Of a stretch of DNA of 64,000 nt, positions 36,426 through 45,136 are shown one piece after another. The notes below the pieces were generated by a model. The model was not told where the DNA came from, searched no databases, and worked only from the letters and a program-made list of their open reading frames with translations. Source of the DNA: Candidatus Neomarinimicrobiota bacterium (GTDB taxonomy: Bacteria; Fidelibacterota; JAANXI01); assembly GCA_021734025.1 (NCBI GenBank), contig JAIPJS010000001.1, forward strand, positions 62,001 through 126,000, given 5' to 3'. Position 1 is the stretch's first letter. Every line of letters begins with the position of its first letter. The position numbers were made by a program, and so were the translations under genes.

Positions 36426-39032
36426 ATGAGCCGGATCCGAATACTAACGGTCGGATTACTGGTGATCGGAGCAAGCGTGCTCGCTTCCGGACAGGAAAAA
36501 TTCCAGAAAAATCTCTCGCAATTCGTCCATCAAAGTTGGTTGACACGGGACGGCCTGCCTCAAAACACGATTACCGCAATTACCCAGACGAACGACGGGT
36601 ATATTTGGCTGGGATCCCGGGCCGGTTTAATCAGGTTTGATGGTGTCAAATTCCAACAATTTACAAAAAACGATATTCCCGGGCTGACTGATGATTATAT
36701 CTGGACGATTTGCCCGGATGTTCGCGGCGGATTTTGGGCCGGCACTAGCCAGGGCGGCCTGATCCGCTATAATGATGGACAATTCAGGGTGTTTACTGTG
36801 AAGGACGGATTAGCCGATAACGGTATCTGGGAAATTTATCAGGCGCGGGATCGATCGCTCTGGATCGGAACGTCCGGTGGTGGAGTTTCCCATTATAAAA
36901 ATGGGGATTTCACGACCTATACTGCGAATGACGGGTTGTCCGGCAATTATATTTGGTCTGTATATGAGGATAAATCCGGGAAAATTTGGGTCGGAACCGA
37001 CGGGGACGGATTGACCCGAATCACCATGGATGATCCAGAGATACGGTTCAACACTTCATTGGGGTTCGGGGCCGGATATATTTTTGATATCACCGGGGAT
37101 TCTCTGGGAAACCTATGGTTTGGCACCGAAATGGGAGTGTTTGAATACGCAGATGGGGTTTTTTCGGATATCAATCAGAAACTTGGATTATCTGAGTTTA
37201 TAGGATGGTCGATACTTCGAACCCAAAACGGGGAGTTGTGGGTAGGAACTGAAGGAGACGGCCTTTTCCGGATAGAAAACAGAGGCTATTCCACCTTCCG
37301 GACGGTGGATGGACTGCATAGTGCTCTCATTACCTCCTTACATCAGGATAGGGAGGGGAATATATGGGCGGGGACCAAGGGCGGCGGTCTGAACCGGTTT
37401 CGCGACGGCCTTGTCACTACCTTTGCAAACCAGGAAGGGCTGTTCCATGATTTGGTGTATACTGTGCACGGGCTGCAGACCGGTGGTTTACTGGTGGGGA
37501 CCGTGAGTGGCGGCGTATATAATTTGCAGGACGGCGCCATTCAACAAGTCCGGTTTGCGGACGAGTTATCGAACAATATTATCTTTGCAATTGAGGAAGG
37601 TCACAGTGGGGTGCTATGGTTGGGTACGGATGGAGCGGGACTTAACATGGTTCAGGACGGCGAGGTGCGGCATATTTCAATCGGAGAGGGAGTCGGCCCC
37701 AATACGATTTGGGCGTTACACCAGGATGATGACGGGAAACTTTGGATTGGAACAGGGGGCGCTGGTCTGTTCTCACGGGAGCCGGACGGGGAGAACGTCC
37801 GGTATTACCCTGATACGGGTTTGCATGGAGAGTTTATTTCAAAGATTATCCGGGACAAGGATGGGACCCTATGGGTGACGACCAGGGATAACGGAATTGC
37901 CTGGTATGATGAATATTCGGATATTTTTCATGAGTTAACCGTGGAAGACGGGCTTCCAAGCGACATTGTTTGGACTATTTATCAGGGGCAATCGGGTGTA
38001 CTCTGGGTCGGGACAAATAATGGGGTGGCACAGGTGGACAACGGTAAGGTCGTGAAGGATTTCGCCAATCCTGAACCATTGAATATCCCCATCTATGGGA
38101 TCGTCGAAGATAATGTCAGGAATATGTGGTTTAGCACTCCCCAGGGGATTTTTCGGATGCAACAAGATGGGGCGGCAATTCATCACACGGAAAAAAACAC
38201 AACAAAAGGCATTCTCCATTTCGGGGCTGCAGAGGGAATGAAAACGGAAGAGTGCAATTACGGAAGCCCTTCTGTCTGGAAATCGGAAGAAGGTTTTCTT
38301 TACTTCCCGACTATGAGTGGTGTTGTTAGGATCGATCCCGCAGAGGTTGCACCAGACCGCAATGCACCTCCGGTAAAAATTGAGAGCGCCGTCGTTGGCG
38401 ATAGCCTCTGCAACGCAGATTCGTTAATCGTGATCCAACCTCAATACAACGAATTTGAAATTCGATATACCGCATTGAGTTATATCAGCCCGAACGAAAT
38501 CACCTTTCATTATCAGCTTGAGGGGTTTGATTCAGACTGGAAGGACGCCGGCGCCCGGCGGGAAGCGTATTATACGAATCTGCCTCCCGGCGATTATACA
38601 TTCAGTGTCATCGCCCATACGGGAAGCGGGGGATTGAACAGCATCGGTGACCAGGTGCGTGTGAGAGTATTGCCGAAGTATTATCAGACTCTCTGGTTCA
38701 AATTTGCAGTGGGGGTTGGGATCATCGGGCTGCTGGGACTTATTTTTTACGGAAGAATATGGCAGCTGGAACGCAGAGAACGAGAACTGGAACGGAGAGT
38801 TGCCGCTGCTATCGCTGAAGTCAAGGAACTCAGCGGGCTGCTACCTATTTGTGCTTCGTGTAAGAAAATCAGGGATGACAAGGGATATTGGAACCAGCTG
38901 GAAGGGTATATTTCCGAGCATTCTTCAGCTCAATTTAGTCACGGGATTTGCCCGGACTGTATGGAGGAACTGTATGGAGAATATATTCCATCGAAATCAA
39001 GTGAACGAAGGGAAAATCCCGAATCGTCCTAA
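36426..39032 (+). CDS. Membrane propeller sensor (Reg_prop/Y_Y_Y) with C-terminal cysteine-pair module
   Basis: 868 residues. After an uncleaved or cleaved signal segment (to about residue 22) come about 14 two-component-regulator propeller repeats of the type GLPQNTITAITQTNDGYIWLG, forming a large periplasmic beta propeller. A Y_Y_Y domain follows (about 660-750, IRYTALSYISPNEITFHYQL). One membrane helix is FKFAVGVGIIGLLGLIFY (about 759-776), then a coiled coil. In place of the usual kinase or GGDEF output, the cytoplasmic end carries CASCKKIRDDKGYW and FSHGICPDC. In related hybrid systems the propeller senses oligosaccharides. The ending closely matches the GAF protein at 24269-24535. No kinase is adjacent. 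Confidence 0.9.
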   Translation: MSRIRILTVGLLVIGASVLASGQEKFQKNLSQFVHQSWLTRDGLPQNTITAITQTNDGYIWLGSRAGLIRFDGVKFQQFTKNDIPGLTDDYIWTICPDVRGGFWAGTSQGGLIRYNDGQFRVFTVKDGLADNGIWEIYQARDRSLWIGTSGGGVSHYKNGDFTTYTANDGLSGNYIWSVYEDKSGKIWVGTDGDGLTRITMDDPEIRFNTSLGFGAGYIFDITGDSLGNLWFGTEMGVFEYADGVFSDINQKLGLSEFIGWSILRTQNGELWVGTEGDGLFRIENRGYSTFRTVDGLHSALITSLHQDREGNIWAGTKGGGLNRFRDGLVTTFANQEGLFHDLVYTVHGLQTGGLLVGTVSGGVYNLQDGAIQQVRFADELSNNIIFAIEEGHSGVLWLGTDGAGLNMVQDGEVRHISIGEGVGPNTIWALHQDDDGKLWIGTGGAGLFSREPDGENVRYYPDTGLHGEFISKIIRDKDGTLWVTTRDNGIAWYDEYSDIFHELTVEDGLPSDIVWTIYQGQSGVLWVGTNNGVAQVDNGKVVKDFANPEPLNIPIYGIVEDNVRNMWFSTPQGIFRMQQDGAAIHHTEKNTTKGILHFGAAEGMKTEECNYGSPSVWKSEEGFLYFPTMSGVVRIDPAEVAPDRNAPPVKIESAVVGDSLCNADSLIVIQPQYNEFEIRYTALSYISPNEITFHYQLEGFDSDWKDAGARREAYYTNLPPGDYTFSVIAHTGSGGLNSIGDQVRVRVLPKYYQTLWFKFAVGVGIIGLLGLIFYGRIWQLERRERELERRVAAAIAEVKELSGLLPICASCKKIRDDKGYWNQLEGYISEHSSAQFSHGICPDCMEELYGEYIPSKSSERRENPESS

Positions 39033-39052
39033 GAATCCAGTAAACTTAAAGC

Positions 39053-40024
39053 TTACCAGGCATACGCCTCGGGCGCTTCACCGCCCGGACCGGGAAAAAT
39101 CGAATCTAACCGGGTTAAAACCTCATCATCGAGGTGAATTTCAAGGGCTTTTACGCTCGCGGCCAATTGTTCCACGGTTCGGGGGCCAATAATTGGTGCA
39201 GTGACGCCAGACTGATGCAATAACCAGGCTATCGAAACATCTGCCGGGTGTTCACCCAATTCATCGCAAAGATCTTCATAGGCTTGTAACTGAGAGCGAT
39301 GATTTTCCACATATTCGTTGATCCAGTCTTCCGTGCGGCGACCTTCGTCTAATTTTTTCAATACTCCTGCCAGTACGCCGCCGCCCCGCGGACTCCAGGG
39401 GAGCACACCTATCCCGTACTCCTGACATGCAGGCAGCAGTTCAAGTTCGATAGTTCTGGTGGTGAGGTTATACAGGCTTTGTTCTGAAACCAGGCCCATG
39501 AAATTTCTGGCCATTGCTCGTTCCTGCGCCTTCACAATGTGCCAGGCGCCAAAGTTGCTACTGCCGACATACAACACCTTGCCTTCCCGCACCAATTGTT
39601 CCATGGCCTGCCAGATCTCCTCCCACGGCGTATTCCGATCGACGTGATGCATTTGATATAGATCAATGTGATCGGTCTGCAGCCGGCGCAGGCTGTCTTC
39701 GCAGGCCTTTTTAATGTGATAGGCCGAAAGCCCGCGATCGTTCGGGCCATCACCCATGGGGTTGTGCAGCTTCGTTGCCAGCACAATTTTCTCCCGCTTT
39801 CCCGGATTCTCAGACAGCCAGTCTCCGATGATTGTTTCGGTGATACCATCACCCTTGGGATTCCCGTATCGATTAGCAGTATCAATGAAATTAATGCCCG
39901 AACCGAACGCATTATCCATAATTGCGATACTCTCGGTTTTAGAGGTATAATCACCGAGATTCATCGTCCCAAGCGCGAGTCGGCTGATCTGCAACCCTGA
40001 ACGTCCTAAATACGTATACTCCAT
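39053..40024 (-). CDS. Aldo/keto reductase
   Basis: 323 residues, TIM-barrel NAD(P)H-dependent oxidoreductase. The catalytic tetrad is in place: D in NFIDTANRYG, Y six residues on, K in LATKLHNPMG and H in QMHHVD. The C-terminal IIGPRTVEQLAASVKALEI binds cofactor phosphate. Last gene of the minus-strand five-gene operon, 11 bp after the KARI-like gene. It probably reduces a sugar aldehyde or ketose, or oxidises a pyranose. The gene converges on the propeller gene with only 20 bp between. Confidence 0.92.
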   Translation of the reverse strand: MEYTYLGRSGLQISRLALGTMNLGDYTSKTESIAIMDNAFGSGINFIDTANRYGNPKGDGITETIIGDWLSENPGKREKIVLATKLHNPMGDGPNDRGLSAYHIKKACEDSLRRLQTDHIDLYQMHHVDRNTPWEEIWQAMEQLVREGKVLYVGSSNFGAWHIVKAQERAMARNFMGLVSEQSLYNLTTRTIELELLPACQEYGIGVLPWSPRGGGVLAGVLKKLDEGRRTEDWINEYVENHRSQLQAYEDLCDELGEHPADVSIAWLLHQSGVTAPIIGPRTVEQLAASVKALEIHLDDEVLTRLDSIFPGPGGEAPEAYAW

Positions 40025-40035
40025 AATTCCGCCTG

Positions 40036-41019
40036 TTATTCCTCTAATTGATTGTGAAGCGCTTCTTCAATGGAGTTTATCTCGTGCTGAAAGGCTTGTT
40101 CTTTCAGCTTTTTGAACCGGGGATAACCGGAATCTTTTTCGTGTTCCCACTCTTTCGCAAAGCTATCATCCCGGATTTCGGTGAGGGATTCCTTCAGTAC
40201 CTCCATGAACTCATCAGGTATCACCCGATCCGATCGGGTGAGTGTACCGTACTGGCTGGTTTGAGAATGAAAATTCATCTGCTGAAACAGGCCGACATCC
40301 GCCATCTTCCGGAATACCCGGGCCGCTTCGCCCGAGGCGTACAATTCGGTTAAGATCGCTTCAGGCTGATAGCCTTTGCTGCTGAGCAATTCGTAGGAGA
40401 GTGTCAATATCCTGATAAAGGCGGGCCAGACTGCCTGTTCAGAGAACAGATCCAGTTCAGTCTCCTCCGCAAAGGTCGATTTGAGGGCCCCGGCCTGCGT
40501 TGCTCCAATTCCTTTAGCCAGAGCCAACGTGACCTCCCAGGCCTGCCCCGAAAAGTCCTGTTCAACCGCAATAAACGCCGGGGCACCACTTCCTTCCTGA
40601 AATGTTTCCCGCACCCCTACACCTATCATTCGTGGGGCAACGAGGGTAATATCAACACTTTCCGGAAGATCCAGTTTCCCGTAGCGAATATTGTATCCAT
40701 GGGAAAAATTCACGACCTGATTTGGTCGTAATTGCGGTATGATGCTCTGTTGAAAGACGTCCGGCTGAATCTCATCCGGAACAGTGATTGAAAGGATATC
40801 AGCCCGTTTCGCGGCTGAGGCGATATCAAATACAGAAAACCCGTCCTCTGCTGCAGCCCGGGCAAAGTCATCCTCAATATTCCCGATGATAACCTCCAGG
40901 CCGCTGTCCTGCAAATTGAGGGCTTGTGCGCGTCCCTGGTTGCCGTATCCTATTATTGCAATGGTCTTTCCAGTGATGGGATCAAGACTGACATCTTTAT
41001 CATAGTAAATGGTTGCCAT
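40036..41019 (-). CDS. Ketol-acid-reductoisomerase-like protein with altered active site
   Basis: 327 residues, class I KARI fold. The Rossmann motif is GYGNQGRAQALNL, followed by an acidic GNIEDD loop that suggests NADH rather than NADPH. H107, D190 and E194 of the canonical site are kept (SHGYN, EETELDLFSEQ). The invariant lysine of the APKxPG motif is replaced: the segment reads LVAPRMIGVGVRE with R130. The C-terminal part has E225 and E231, shifted from the usual ExxxE spacing, and S252. No other isoleucine/valine biosynthesis gene is nearby; neighbours are aldo/keto reductases and a sugar ABC ATPase. It may act on a branched or ketol sugar acid instead of acetolactate. Confidence 0.85.
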   Translation of the reverse strand: MATIYYDKDVSLDPITGKTIAIIGYGNQGRAQALNLQDSGLEVIIGNIEDDFARAAAEDGFSVFDIASAAKRADILSITVPDEIQPDVFQQSIIPQLRPNQVVNFSHGYNIRYGKLDLPESVDITLVAPRMIGVGVRETFQEGSGAPAFIAVEQDFSGQAWEVTLALAKGIGATQAGALKSTFAEETELDLFSEQAVWPAFIRILTLSYELLSSKGYQPEAILTELYASGEAARVFRKMADVGLFQQMNFHSQTSQYGTLTRSDRVIPDEFMEVLKESLTEIRDDSFAKEWEHEKDSGYPRFKKLKEQAFQHEINSIEEALHNQLEE

Positions 41020-41045
41020 AACTCTTCCTATGCGATTGAGGGCGT

Positions 41046-42146
41046 TTAATGGAGGCGTTCTTCCGAATCGGAATCAAAAAAGTAGAGTTTGTCGAAGTCC
41101 AGTCCCAGCGATAATGTATCTTGCGACTGATACTGCCGATCTGCTGGCGTACGCATACAATAGCTGTGTTCCTTGCCGCCAAAATAGAGATAGATTTCAT
41201 TCCCCATGGGTTCCACCACATCAATCGGGACTTCCTGGGCCTGAGTCAAATTTTTCGATCGTGGATGTACTGTATCATACATGTCTTCAGGCCGGACTCC
41301 CAAAATAACTGTTGAATCCTTATGCGATTCTAGGTCCCTGCCAATTGAATCCGGAATTGGAAAGGTTATCAGGGGAGACCTGAATTCTAAGGAACCATTT
41401 AATTCTATGGTACCCTCGATAAAATTCATAGAGGGACTCCCGATAAAATCGGCTACAAACTTATTTTGCGGGTCGTTGTAGAGGTTGAGCGGGGAATCCA
41501 CCTGTTGAATCCGCCCATCCCGAAGGACAGCGATTTTGTTCCCCATGGTCATCGCTTCCACCTGATCATGGGTGACGTAAATCATGGTCGTGTTTAACTC
41601 ATTGTATAGCCGCTTAATCTCAATGCGCATCTGGACTCTCAGTTTGGCATCGAGGTTTGACAGCGGTTCATCAAACAGGAAGACCTTCGGGTCCCGTACG
41701 ATGGCGCGTCCCAGCGCAACCCGCTGCCGCTGCCCCCCGGAAAGTGCTTTTGGTCGCCGATCCAGTAACGGTTCGATTTCAAGGATTTCAGCGGTTTCCC
41801 TGACCCGTTTTTCGATAGTTTCTTTATCGAATTTGCGGAGTTTCAGGCCGAATCCCATATTGTCATAGACCGTCATATGAGGATAGAGCGCATAATTTTG
41901 GAAGACCATCGCAATATCCCGGTTCTTTGGGGCGACATTGTTTATCCGTTCTTCATCAATGTAGATAGAACCCTTGGTTATATTTTCGAGGCCGGCTATC
42001 ATCCGGAGCAGGGTAGACTTTCCGCATCCCGAAGGCCCAACCAGGACTAAAAAGTCTTTATCCTCGATTTCCAGCGACGCATTATCGATCGCCACCACAT
42101 CTTCATCATAGATTTTGGTAACATTTTCAATTGTGACAGAGCCCAT
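41046..42146 (-). CDS. Sugar ABC transporter ATP-binding protein (UgpC/MsmK type)
   Basis: 366 residues. Walker A GPSGCGKST, Q loop in MVFQNYALYPHM, signature LSGGQRQRVALGRA, Walker B VFLFDEPLSNLD and switch His in VTHDQ. A C-terminal OB-type TOBE domain (about 245-360) is typical of CUT1 carbohydrate importers. The plus-strand operon has the matching binding protein and two permeases (45999-49183) but no ATPase, so this gene probably powers them from the opposite side of the lacI gene. Within the minus operon it follows an aldo/keto reductase by 36 bp and precedes the KARI-like gene by 26 bp. Confidence 0.95.
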   Translation of the reverse strand: MGSVTIENVTKIYDEDVVAIDNASLEIEDKDFLVLVGPSGCGKSTLLRMIAGLENITKGSIYIDEERINNVAPKNRDIAMVFQNYALYPHMTVYDNMGFGLKLRKFDKETIEKRVRETAEILEIEPLLDRRPKALSGGQRQRVALGRAIVRDPKVFLFDEPLSNLDAKLRVQMRIEIKRLYNELNTTMIYVTHDQVEAMTMGNKIAVLRDGRIQQVDSPLNLYNDPQNKFVADFIGSPSMNFIEGTIELNGSLEFRSPLITFPIPDSIGRDLESHKDSTVILGVRPEDMYDTVHPRSKNLTQAQEVPIDVVEPMGNEIYLYFGGKEHSYCMRTPADRQYQSQDTLSLGLDFDKLYFFDSDSEERLH

Positions 42147-42182
42147 GAGCCATCTTCTCCTTATTGAGATAATATTTACTAA

Positions 42183-43184
42183 TTAACCACCATACCAAAA
42201 CGCTTTACGCCAATTGTGCAGCTTAAGTTCATTGTATAAGTCCTCAGGAATATCATCAGCATCAGAGGCCTGACAATTCATTTTCGCCTGCCATTCATTC
42301 CGAATACCCGGAATCACCACAGAAACGGCTGGATGACGCAAGGCAAACCGAATGGCAAGTGTCGGCATATCGAGATCTGCCTCATCAGAATATTCCGCGA
42401 GCACTTGCTGGATCTTGTTCACTCGCTCAACAGTTCGTTCGAGTCTGTCCCCGCTAAAATACCGATTTCGAAAATCACCATCCGGAAAAGTGGTATCCTT
42501 CGTGAATTTCCCCGTGAGCGAGCCCTCGTCAAACACCACCCTGACGATAACACCGACTCCATTTTCCTGGGCAGCCGGGAGGAGTTCGGCCTGCGGTTCC
42601 TGTTCAAAGATATTATAAATGAGTTGCACCGAATCCAACAGGTCTTCCCGCATCGGGCGGATTACAGAATTTTGGTCGTGTTCAGGAGTGGAAATACCAA
42701 CACCTGAGATTTTTCCCTCTTCTTTTAGTTCATTCAATATGTGTAGCGGAACAGGATCCGCATTCCAGGCACGGGTCCAACTGTGCAGTTGAACAATATC
42801 CAATGTTTCGGCGCCCAGTTTTTTCAGGCTAAACTCAACGCGCTCCCTTAAATAATCTTCCGGAAACCGATCCTGCCAATTGTCGTCGGGGAAGGGGGGC
42901 CAATGGCCGGGTTTCGGAGGGATTTTCGTTGCGACTTTTACGGAGCCCCCGCCAACAGTCTGGCCACGGTTCCGTAACACCTTTCCGATAAGTTCCTCAC
43001 TATGTCCGTTGCCATAGGCCTGGGCGGTATCAATGAAGTTGACTCCCAAATCCAAAGCCTTATTCAGGGCCTTCAGACTTTCTGAGTCATCCTGTTCACC
43101 CCACGCATCACCACCAATCGCCCATGCGCCAAATCCGATTTCCGATGTTTTCCAGTCCAGTGATTCAAATCGCCGGTATTGCAT
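42183..43184 (-). CDS. Aldo/keto reductase
   Basis: 333 residues. Opens with the strand-turn YRRFESLDWKTSEIGFGAW common to one AKR subgroup. The tetrad is D in NFIDTAQAYGNG, Y, K in VATKIPPKPG and H in VQLHSWTRAW. A C-terminal VVIPGIRNEWQAKMNCQA segment contacts the cofactor. Not closely similar to the other AKR at 39053, so it is an independent member, not a recent duplicate. It lies in the same operon, 25 bp after the flavodoxin. Substrate unknown; oxidation or reduction of a sugar is the natural guess. Confidence 0.92.
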   Translation of the reverse strand: MQYRRFESLDWKTSEIGFGAWAIGGDAWGEQDDSESLKALNKALDLGVNFIDTAQAYGNGHSEELIGKVLRNRGQTVGGGSVKVATKIPPKPGHWPPFPDDNWQDRFPEDYLRERVEFSLKKLGAETLDIVQLHSWTRAWNADPVPLHILNELKEEGKISGVGISTPEHDQNSVIRPMREDLLDSVQLIYNIFEQEPQAELLPAAQENGVGVIVRVVFDEGSLTGKFTKDTTFPDGDFRNRYFSGDRLERTVERVNKIQQVLAEYSDEADLDMPTLAIRFALRHPAVSVVIPGIRNEWQAKMNCQASDADDIPEDLYNELKLHNWRKAFWYGG

Positions 43185-43209
43185 TGTGATAATACTCCCG
43201 GTTAGTCAG

Positions 43210-43716
43210 TTATTGATTTCCTCTGTTTTTCACATGCATAGCAAGCATTTCACCTAATTTTACACAGGCTTTTTCAGCCTTTTCTGTCCGCGGTGCTCCT
43301 GCATTGACCGCGCCATAGTGGAGCGTAAATTGTTGCGCGACATAGTCCGTAACGCCAAAGACAAGAAATCCGAAGTTCATAAGCACAGTCAGAATAGACA
43401 TACAAGTGAGTTCATTGCCGCCACCCCAGCCGCCGGATGAGGAAAAGGCACAGCCAATTTTCCCATCGATTTTCCCCCAGTGTTCCTGCATATCCTCATC
43501 CCAGAATTTCTTCATTTCCCAGGAGAGTAATCCCATATTCGTCGGAGAACCGACGGCAAGGCCGTCACACCACAAGACATCGTCGGGGATTACTTCGTGT
43601 ACAGATTTGATTTTGGAGCTGATTTCCGCAATCGTTTGTACACCTTTATGGACGAAATAAGCCATTTTTTCGGTGTTGCCCGTATGAGAATCAAATAATA
43701 CTAATACATTCGACAT
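43210..43716 (-). CDS. Flavodoxin / WrbA-like flavoprotein
   Basis: 168 residues from the ATG at 43716, with GGAG about eight bases upstream; in-frame starts at 43725 and 43734 lack proper spacing. The FMN phosphate loop is FDSHTGNTEKMA. Further flavin contacts are GSPTNMGLLSWEMKKF and SSGGWGGGNE. The length and SSGGWGGG region fit the WrbA-type NAD(P)H:quinone oxidoreductase branch. First gene of the minus operon, so it may supply electrons or redox balance for the oxidoreductases that follow. Confidence 0.88.
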   Translation of the reverse strand: MSNVLVLFDSHTGNTEKMAYFVHKGVQTIAEISSKIKSVHEVIPDDVLWCDGLAVGSPTNMGLLSWEMKKFWDEDMQEHWGKIDGKIGCAFSSSGGWGGGNELTCMSILTVLMNFGFLVFGVTDYVAQQFTLHYGAVNAGAPRTEKAEKACVKLGEMLAMHVKNRGNQ

Positions 43717-43860
43717 TCCTGCCATCTCCAGCAATTATTAATTAAAATAAGACTCATATCGCTAACACTAATAATTATTTATATATACGGGATATATAGT
43801 TTGCAATTAATGTTGCTATATTCATCAAAAGCAGGTTAGCAATAAAATATTAATTTCTTC

Positions 43861-43889
43861 TTGACAATAATTATAGTGATCGATTATCT
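43861..43889 (+). promoter_or_regulatory. Candidate promoter of the lacI-type gene
   Basis: TTGACA (43861-43866), 17-base spacer, TTATCT (43884-43889). The -35 is perfect and the -10 is weak. The operator copy begins five bases downstream, placing it over the expected transcription start. Confidence 0.5.
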
Positions 43890-43893
43890 TTAA

Positions 43894-43908
43894 TGCAAAC
43901 GATTGTGC
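43894..43908. promoter_or_regulatory. Candidate LacI-type operator, copy 1
   Basis: TGCAAACGATTGTGC, imperfect palindrome with the central CG typical of LacI-family sites. It is identical to 45098-45112. It lies 86 bp before the lacI start and within the divergent space shared with the minus operon, so it may regulate both. Confidence 0.75.
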
Positions 43909-43993
43909 AAATAATTCCTTCCCAACAGCACAATTCTGATTGACTTGGATTTATTTATCTGATGAACACTGAAAAAGGCAAGAGCTCCTTCAT

Positions 43994-45040
43994 ATGGCGG
44001 TAACACTTACTGACATTTCGGAAATCGCTGGCGTATCCGTATCAACCGTGTCGCGGGTATTAAACGGGAAAAGTGAAAAACATCGTATTAGCGCGGATAC
44101 ACAGCAAAAGGTTATCGCGGCGGCTGAGAGACTGAATTACCGGCCAAACGAATTGGCGCGGGGGCTCCGCCTTCAGAAGACTCATACCATCGGTCTGATT
44201 GTACCCGACATTTCGAATCCATTTTTTGCAAATATCTCCAGGTCGATTCAGGTCCAGGCCTATGAGAACGGATATAGTACCCTCGTAGCGAATACTGACG
44301 AAAATATCGAGACGGAAATTGAGCAGATCAAACTGTTGAGGAGTAAAGGGGTGGACGGCTTTGTTATAATGCCTGTGGGATTGGAATCAGCCCATATCAA
44401 GGAATTGCTCTCCGAGAATACTCCCCTGGTACTGCTTGATCGCTGTTTCGACGATCTAAATACCAATTCCGTTGTGGTCAATAATTTTAAAGGTGCCTAT
44501 ATGGCTACTGAGCACCTTATTAAAAACGGCCATTCCCGAATTTCAATTATCCAGGGACTCAGGAACACCTCAACGAATAATTCTCGTGTTGCTGGCTATA
44601 AACAAGCCTTAAATGACTACGGCATTCCTATATCCACTTCACTTATTGTGGGAAAAAGTTTTGGGCAAAAAAGCGGGTATCTCGAGACAAAACTATTATT
44701 AAACCTGGATGATCCACCCTCTGCAATCTTTGCTACCAGCGATTTAATTACACTTGGCGTGTTCCACGCCGTCTATGAGGAAGGGTTATCAATTCCGGAT
44801 CACATTTCGATTGTTTCCTTTGATGACGTCGATTTTGGTGCGTTCCTTGCAGCGCCACTCACCGCGATCGCTCAGCCAAAAGACCTGATGGGGGAGATGG
44901 CGGTTAAACTGCTTCTGGAGGATATAGACCAAAATGGGGCTGCGAAAAAATCACGGATAGTGCTCAAGCCGGAATTGATTCAGAGAAATTCGGTCAGATA
45001 CATAAAAGAAATTAAGACAATAGAAAAGCCTGCGGGGTAG
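43994..45040 (+). CDS. LacI-family transcriptional regulator
   Basis: 348 residues. N-terminal LacI helix-turn-helix (TLTDISEIAGVSVSTVSRVL) and hinge helix (RPNELARGLR), then a periplasmic-binding-protein-type sugar-sensing domain from about 60 (TIGLIVPDISNPFF, LLDRCFDD, SDLITLGVFHAV, SIVSFDD). It is placed between a divergent oxidoreductase/ATPase operon and a sugar-uptake operon. The same 15-bp element lies upstream of this gene and of the uptake operon, so autoregulation plus repression of the locus is likely, relieved by a sugar of the pathway. Confidence 0.96.
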   Translation: MAVTLTDISEIAGVSVSTVSRVLNGKSEKHRISADTQQKVIAAAERLNYRPNELARGLRLQKTHTIGLIVPDISNPFFANISRSIQVQAYENGYSTLVANTDENIETEIEQIKLLRSKGVDGFVIMPVGLESAHIKELLSENTPLVLLDRCFDDLNTNSVVVNNFKGAYMATEHLIKNGHSRISIIQGLRNTSTNNSRVAGYKQALNDYGIPISTSLIVGKSFGQKSGYLETKLLLNLDDPPSAIFATSDLITLGVFHAVYEEGLSIPDHISIVSFDDVDFGAFLAAPLTAIAQPKDLMGEMAVKLLLEDIDQNGAAKKSRIVLKPELIQRNSVRYIKEIKTIEKPAG

Positions 45041-45097
45041 GAAACATACCCATCCGCGGCTGAGCCTTTTTAGCGAACTTTTTTTTGGCATAATTAG

Positions 45098-45112
45098 TGC
45101 AAACGATTGTGC
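45098..45112. promoter_or_regulatory. Candidate LacI-type operator, copy 2
   Basis: TGCAAACGATTGTGC, identical to 43894-43908, 25 bp before the ATG of the first gene of the plus-strand uptake operon. A TTTTTTTT run (45079-45086) and TTGGCA lie just upstream; a -10 is not clear. Confidence 0.75.
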
Positions 45113-45136
45113 TGTTTATAATTGGGGGAAGAGAGT

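Noticed and set aside
40036-41019. A standard ilvC gene for branched-chain amino acids
   Set aside because: The catalytic Lys is Arg, the active-site spacing is altered and no ilv or leu genes are nearby; kept as KARI-like.
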